From positions 387,425,342 to 387,489,341 of the forward strand of contig NC_092877.1 of NCBI RefSeq assembly GCF_028372415.1: a DNA stretch of 64,000 nucleotides, given 5' to 3'. This document shows, piece by piece, positions 58,131 to 64,000 of this stretch. Origin of the DNA: Notamacropus eugenii (taxonomy: Eukaryota; Chordata; Mammalia; Diprotodontia; Macropodidae). Made by a program: the position numbers and the translations under genes. Below the pieces are notes generated by a model. The model searched no databases. It saw only the letters and a list, made by a program, of their open reading frames with translations, and had not been told where the DNA came from. Within the stretch, counting starts at the first letter, position 1. Each line of letters opens with the position of its first letter.

Positions 58131-60139
58131 GCACAGGGCGAGCTGAATATAAAGAGATGATACATAAAAAATAAAATTAAGTGTTAAGAGGAATATACAG
58201 GGAGAAAGAGAAAGGGAGAGCTAGAATGTAAATCATCTCACACAAAAGAGGCAAGAAAGAGCTTTTACAATGGAGGGGAAGAGGGGGAAAGTGAGGGGGA
58301 ATAAATGAGCCTTACTCTCATCAGATTTGGCATCAGGAGGAAATAACATACACACTCAATTGGGTATGGAAGTTTATGTTACCACACAGGAAAGCAGTGG
58401 GGAAGGGAATAAGAGAGGGGGGATAATAGAAGGGATAGCAGATTGGGGGAAGGGGTCATCAAAAGTAAACACTTTTGTAGAGAGACTGATCAAAGGAGAG
58501 AATAGAATAAATGGAAGGCAGGACAGGATAGAGGAAAATATGGTCTTTCACAACATGACTGTTAAGGAAGTATTTTGCATGACTACACATGTATAACCTA
58601 TATCGAATTACTTCTGTTCTCAATGAGGGTGAGGAGAGGGGAAGAGAGAAAATGTGGAATTCAAAGCCTTAAAAATGAACGTTAGAAATTCTTTTTACAT
58701 GCAACTAAGAAATAAGATATATAGGCAATGAGGTATGGAAATCTATCTTGCCCTACAGGAAAATAGAAGGGAGAGGGGTTTGCTGTAATAGAAAGGAGGG
58801 CAAATTGGGGAAAAGGGTAATCAGATTACACACTGTCCTGGGGTGGGGAGATGGGGCAGAGGGGTAGAAAATTTGAAATTCAAAATTTTGTGGAAGTGAA
58901 TGTTGAAAACTGAAAATAAATAAATTTAATAATTTTTTTAATCTACTCCAAAAAAAAGGGATGAAGTTGTCACTAGGGGACCTCAGGAAGCTGCTGGCTC
59001 TTTTGACCCCCCCTAAGAGCAATGTTCCAGTCCTGGGGTTCCTCCCCCTGCCATGTCTCTCTGGGAGGTCTTATACCCTCTTAGGTTGGTATCTCCTATC
59101 TGTCCTGTGTGCTGCAGTGCCAGTGTCTCTTGGGTTGAGGGTTGTGGCCCTGAGGGCATCAGTGAATAGCCAGTGGGAGAGGGTCTTCTTGAGGGAATTC
59201 CTCAGCTCCTAGCCTCTTGGCCACAACCCAGAGGGAACTCCACACTAAAGTTTTGTAATTCACTTTTGCCTTCTCCCCAGAAAGACTGTCAACTCCCAGG
59301 GAAAGAGGTAACTCTCTTATCAAATGCCTAGGCTGGGGTAGTCACTAAAGACCTGTAGGACTATTCAATAGACTGCTGGCACGGAAAAAGTGAGTATATA
59401 AGGGCTAGTAAGAAGACTGAGGGCCTGATAGGGTCTTCAGTCCCAGCCTGTCTCCAATGAGCACACCACATATACATTCCAGTCTCAGAGAGACTAGTGC
59501 AGGCTGGTCTCTGTCCTAGAGAAGGGAGCTGGAGGGACAGAGAAGCATTTCTTAAACTAAGGAGGGGAGCTCCCATCAGAAAACAGAGAAGAAAATCTCT
59601 GGACTCTGGACCAGTCTAAGACTCAGAGAGTGAAAGGCCAGGGAGAAAGGGAAGGAGGACCAACCCTGCCCCAGAAGTAGACAGCAGCCTCCTCCAGAGC
59701 TCGACCCTCTGAGGGGGAGGAGGAAGCAGCTGCCTGGCCTTCAAGGAATGAGCTGCTGGGACCCAGGTGCTGGCTGATAGGAGATCACCCTGGAAGGTTC
59801 AGAGGCAATGAGGAGGGAACACTGGAGACAGCCTGCCTGGGACTGCTGGGGCAGCGATTGCCTAGCCTGATAACAATAGTGAAGTCAGTGGTGTTCCCAA
59901 GATACATACTGAGGACCTGACAAGAATCTCCCAAGGCCCCTGGAGCCAGGTGATGATGACAGGACCCACATCTGGGGCTTTGTGTGGCACAGGTGATAAA
60001 ACTCTAACCCTCTGGCTACCAGCAGGAAACATCCCCGAAGCTTGTGCAAGCATTCCATGGCCTAGGGGTGCAGCTGGGGTTTTCCTCACCCCTGCCAAAT
60101 GAAAGAGAGGAGTCCAGAGGAGAAAGGCAGATCTGGAAA

Positions 60140-60670
60140 GTGAAGAAGATTGTGTCTGAAAACAGAGACATGTGGGAAATATGGTGATGCTCTCAGGAGG
60201 ATTTTCAATGCCCGTGTTTTAAAGCATTTGGAATTATGATCAGATACAAAAAAGAATTCATTTATGGTTCCATGCCAGCTTGGAAGGTCTCTGGTGGAGT
60301 GCCCCAGGGATCCATGACTCAGACAGAAGTAGACATGGCAGCCTCCCTGAGTATGCAGAACAGACAAAACTAGAGGGAAGGCTAACCCAGAGGATGGCAG
60401 AGTCAGCATCTAAAGAGACAGGTTCAGTTCCTGGGGCTAAATCTAATAAGATGAAATGTAATAGGGTAAAACATAAAGTTTTATGGTTGGGCTCAGAAAT
60501 TTCTCCCACCAAAACAAAGTGAGGGAGCTCAGGTCAGGGGGCTTGTCCAGCAAAAGAGCTGAGGGTCACAGTGGCCTGCAAGCGCAGAGAGAATCAGAGC
60601 TGGAGCTGCTGGCAGCTGAGAGATACCACTCACTTGGAAGAACAAGGTGTGGAGTCCTTAGGAGCCAGGG
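60140..60670 (+). mobile_element. CR1/L3-like LINE RT fragment
   Basis: gtggagtgccccagggatcc (GVPQGS) is followed by a frame with SNKMKCNRVKHKVLWLGSE, which matches the CR1 order AESNKMKFNRDKCKVLHLGS. Diverged. Confidence 0.65.
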
Positions 60671-62069
60671 AAGTGCAATTGGGTGGAGGGGGGAGTTGTT
60701 GCATTTGGCAAAGAAAATGATGACAACATGCTGGCCCTCGGCCACTGGCCCCCCCAGGACTCTTGCCCTATGGAGCTCGACCTTTCACACTAATGAACAG
60801 GTTTGACTGTCAAACCTGAGGGAGGCAGGGAGGGACCGAAGGAATTCTTGTGACCATTTTACAGATGGGGAAACTGAGACATTGAGGCTGAGTGACCTGC
60901 CCAAGGAAGAAGCAAAGTTCACAGTGCCCACCAGCCTCATGAATTCTGCTCACTCCTTCTGTTGTTCCCCTCCTGGCTCCCCCTCCCAGGCCCCCAAACA
61001 CAGACACCTTTCAAGCACCTGCACTGCTGGCATCAGGGCCAGAAGGTGGTGAAGGAGCATGCCTGTCAAGCAGCCTGGTCCTGGCTGGGCAGGGGTATGT
61101 TAGGGTTGGATGAACTAGACCACATCCCTCCTCCCCTGACTCCTGCAGGTTATGGATGAGAAGACCACAGCCTGGGAGGGGCACACCAGGAGATGTCCCA
61201 AACCTGCACCTTTTCCATGACACCAGGCAGCTGGAAAGTTCTCCAAGTCAAACAGGAAGAGCCTTCCAGGCTGATCTGGTGGTTTGGCTAATGCCATGGG
61301 ACAGCCCTGTGTCCACATTGAACTGGTAGGGGAGCCACTCCTCATCTTCTGCCTGGTGCCCTGGGCCAAGATGAGGGGCAGAGAACTCTGGCTAGCAATG
61401 GGACCCATGGGCCACAGACCTACTGCTCTCCATGGCAGGCCAGGCTGGGCCAGCCACCTTCTCTCAAGGTCTCTGTCCCCCTAAGTTCCTCTGCTCAGAG
61501 GTTCCCTTACAGCCTGCTGGGAAAAGTGCCAATCACTAGTCCTGGCCCCAAATGACCTCATGATGGACCCTTCTGTGGGCTCAGTGCCTCAGTCATCCAT
61601 ATCTGAGCAGCTTCCATGTGGGCCTGACATGTCTTCTGTCTGCTCTCCATACAGGTAGCTTCAGCCCATCCTTCCTCAAGGGAATCCCTTCCCCTTGCTC
61701 TGCTTCTGCCCCCTTATCAGGCAACAAGCTCCCCAGGGGTAGGCATTGTGTCTGCACCCTCCTTTCCATCCCCCCCACCCCAGCACATGTTCCTACTATG
61801 CCCCACCCAGTGCACAGTAGGACAACGTAGGCTGAACAGGACAGAATCAAACTGTGTCCCTATGGGCCAACATGGGGCTAGGCATCTAGGAAAAACACAC
61901 CAGGATGGGGAAGGGCAGGAGGTGAGTGAAAACACAGCCCTCAAAAATGTGCTGGAGAAATTGAGGCAGTCTCGACAGACAGTCCCTCCAGAATGACTCA
62001 GGTGTACCACATTCCATCTCCTGCCACCGCATGGTGGTTCACAGAGGGTCTGTCCCCCATGATTGGCAG

Positions 62070-62290
62070 GCCCTCCCTTTTCAGAGCTGAAGTTTCTCCC
62101 CAGACCTAGCTCAGTATCACTTCCTACAGGAAGTCCTCTGTGATGCCTGCAGGTATCAAAGTTCTTTTCTTCCTCAAAGCACCTTGCATCTAATATTAGT
62201 CTGACATGTTGTGTCCCCTGAGAATGTGAACTCCCTGGAGGAAGGGGATGTATTGTCTTTGTATCTCCAGTGCTGCACAGAGAGTTCCAA
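62070..62290 (+). repeat. L2 LINE C-terminal and 3' end
   Basis: tatcacttcctacaggaagt then cctctgtgatgcctgc, gagaatgtgaactccctgga and tttgtatctccagtgctgca match L2. Confidence 0.7.
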
Positions 62291-62539
62291 ATGGAGTTTG
62301 CTGGTGGGGGAGCACCAGAGGCAGCAGAAGCTTCAGGAGCACCCAGCCCAGAGACATAAGGGCTTTAGAAAGAGATTGCAGGGAACACTTTGCTAACCTT
62401 GGGCACAGCTGGCACTGACTGGCCACTCTGTTGTTCAAATAAGCTCTGGGTCACAGTTCCAGGACAGAGGGGAGCACCGGGGCTTAGTCACAAGGAAAGA
62501 AAAGGAAGTACTAGAGCAATGAGCACACCTCTCCTTAGA

Positions 62540-64000
62540 TCCTACCACCTTGGAAGAACTGAAAACTTACAGACCCCCAGAACTAGCTCCAAAAGCAGGA
62601 ATAAGAAAGACCTGAAACCTGAGATAGTGCTCCCTCTACCCCAAGCGCAGAGCCCAACCTTAACATAAAGTTCAAAGTCATGAAATAGGCTGGGAAAATG
62701 AGCAAAAAAAGAAAAGAAAAAAGAAGCTGACAATAGAAAGATACTACGCGCACAAGGAAGATCAAAACACAAACTCAGAGAAGACAACAATGTGAAAACA
62801 GCTACATGCAAAACCTCAAAAAAAAATGTGAACTGGTTGCAGACCACCCCCAAAAAATTCCAGGAAGAGCTTAAAAAGGATTTTAAAAATGAAATAAGAG
62901 AGGTAGAAGGGGAAAAACAGGAAAAGAAATTAGAGTGAGGCAAGAAAATCATGAAAACAAAGAAAGAGTCAACAGGTTGGTGAATGAGGCACAAAAAATT
63001 CAGTGAAGAAAAGAACTCCTTAAAAATAGAATTGGTCAAATAGAAAAGCAGTTACAAAAGTTCACTGAAGAAAACATCTCTTTAAAAATTAGAATTGGGC
63101 AAGAGGAAGCTAATGACTCCATGACATATCAAGAAACAATAGAACAAAATCAAGAGTGAAAAAATAGAAGAAAATGTCAAATATCCCACTAGAAAATAGA
63201 TAGAAGAGTGATAATTTAAGAATGATTGGACTACCCAAAAGCCATGATCAAAAAAGAGCCGACATCACTTTCAAGGAAAACTGCTCTGATCACCTCCTGA
63301 AATAGATCCCAAACTGAGAACTCCCAGAAATGTTATAGTCAAACTCCAGAGCTCCCAGCTCAAGGAGAGAATGTTTCATGAAGTCCAAAAAAACCAATTC
63401 AAATATCATGGAATCACAGTCAGGATCACATAAGATTTAGCAACTTCTACATGAAAGGATCGAAGGGCTTAGAATATGATTTCCCAGAGGGTAAAGGAAC
63501 TAGGATTACAACTAAGAATCACTTACCCAGGAAAAGAGTATAATTCTTCAGGGTAAAAAACAGAAATTCCATGGACTAGAGGTCTTTCAAGCATTTTAAT
63601 GGAAAGATCACAGCTGAATAGAGTAGAAAATTTGACTTTCAAATACCAGACTCGAGGGGCATAAAAAGGTTCAAAGGAAAGAGAAGTCATAAGGGATTCA
63701 ATAAGGAATGTTTACATTCCTACATGGAAAGATGATACTTCTAACTCCTAAGAATTATCTCTTTTAGGGCAGTTAGATGGAGCTCACGTAGACAGAGGAC
63801 ATGCGTGTGAACTGACTGTAATGGAATCATATCCAAAAAAAATAAAACGAAATGAAATAGAGGACTTTCAAGGCTTCCTGATGAGAAGACCAGAGCTGAG
63901 CAGAAAGTGACAACCACGAGACTCAAGAGAAGCACCAGACAGAAATCATAAGGGACGCAGTAAGGTTAAACTGTCTCCATCCCTGTAGGGGAAGACCACA
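62540..64000 (+). mobile_element. Second HAL1-like element, runs off the right edge
   Basis: It parallels the 56-59 kb copy in order: MSK-rich N-terminal region (gggaaaatgagcaaaaaaag), coiled coil with FTEENISLKIRIGQEEAND, a broken RRM region (gattggactacccaaaagcc), C-terminal domain (gatttagcaacttctacatg, gaaggatcgaagggcttaga), then the same 3' UTR (ggactttcaaggcttcctga). More stops than the first copy. The 63740-63900 part looks like a repeat of the 63560-63700 part. Confidence 0.75.

Larger units (their letters stand above)
56279..58958 (+). mobile_element. HAL1-like retrotransposon (ORF1-only half-L1), full length but decayed
   Basis: The element starts with a 5' UTR (gagggcagagccaagatgat), has one ORF1-type gene and a 3' UTR ending in aaaactgaaaataaataaat, then an A/T-rich tail. 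ORF1 survives as a 108-codon coiled-coil frame at 57025-57351 (heptads around QMQKEIQKLTEENNSLKI). Beyond it broken frames give LKIIGLTESHD (RRM region) and TQDLAASTLRDQRAWNMIFQ then GLKPRITCLAKLSIIL (C-terminal domain, like TADLSAETLQARREWGPIF..). No reverse transcriptase follows. The 9-base ggatgaagt at 56270-56278 is repeated at 58959-58967. Confidence 0.8.
46941..64000. other. ATP2A3: Right part of window: inferred ATP2A3 intron 8, no exon recognised
   Basis: Exon 8 of SERCA genes is large (over 450 nt, encoding PEGLP and DKTGTLT) and would leave a long minus-strand frame; none is present. The interval is therefore taken as intron 8. Besides the elements listed separately it has L2 3' ends near 47060, 47270, 48700 and 52620-52740, a (TG)n tract at 49290-49440, and MIR pieces near 51890, 52230, 53990 and 60850. 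Unremarkable stretches are 47340-48640, 48790-49280, 53310-53980, 58970-60130 and 60950-62070. Confidence 0.55.

Overview
This is a window of mammalian nuclear DNA, most likely from a marsupial. Coding sequence is split into short exons with GT/AG borders. The introns are full of CpG-poor, decayed mammalian repeats: MIR, L2, CR1/L3-like elements, L1, microsatellites, and ORF1-only 'half-L1' (HAL1-like) elements with a long 3' tail plus MIR-derived SINEs of the kind common in marsupials. The repeat assignments rest on recognising motifs and translations; no library search was possible, so the species is not settled.

Two protein-coding genes are firmly identified, both on the minus strand. (1) P2RX1, the ATP-gated cation channel P2X1: only coding exon 1 is present (6429-6565); the rest lies beyond the left edge. 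(2) ATP2A3, the SERCA3 sarco/endoplasmic reticulum Ca2+ pump: twelve consecutive exons corresponding to exons 9-20 (46940 down to 25423), plus an alternative C-terminal exon (23443-23247). The exons join in phase without a break, and standard SERCA residue numbers fall exactly on the expected functional residues (K515, D601, D627, D703, N768, E771, N796, D800, E908). Exons 1-8, including the phosphorylated aspartate, are not in the window. Having P2RX1 just downstream of ATP2A3 on the same strand matches human chromosome 17p13.

Layout: 1-6428 is P2RX1 intron 1 (an old L1, an L1 3' end with a perfect 14-bp target-site duplication, MIR). 6566-23246 lies between the genes and holds L2, MIR and CR1/L3 remnants, a possible solo LTR, long purine tracts and a candidate polyadenylation site. 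23247-46940 is the 3' half of ATP2A3. A CpG-rich block at about 37.0-38.3 kb contains exons 14 and 15 and two unrelated minisatellites. 46941-64000 holds no recognisable exon and is inferred to be the start of a very large intron 8; it contains LINE fragments, a complete but decayed HAL1-like element with target-site duplications (56279-58958), and a second copy running off the right edge.

Functionally, P2X1 admits Ca2+ across the plasma membrane and SERCA3 returns cytosolic Ca2+ to internal stores; both are known to act in platelets and other blood cells. I found no CRISPR array, operon or other prokaryote-type system, and no convincing novel multigene system. The observations most worth checking concern the SERCA3 C-terminus, the minisatellites around exon 14, the apparent size of intron 8 and the interstitial telomere-like tracts.
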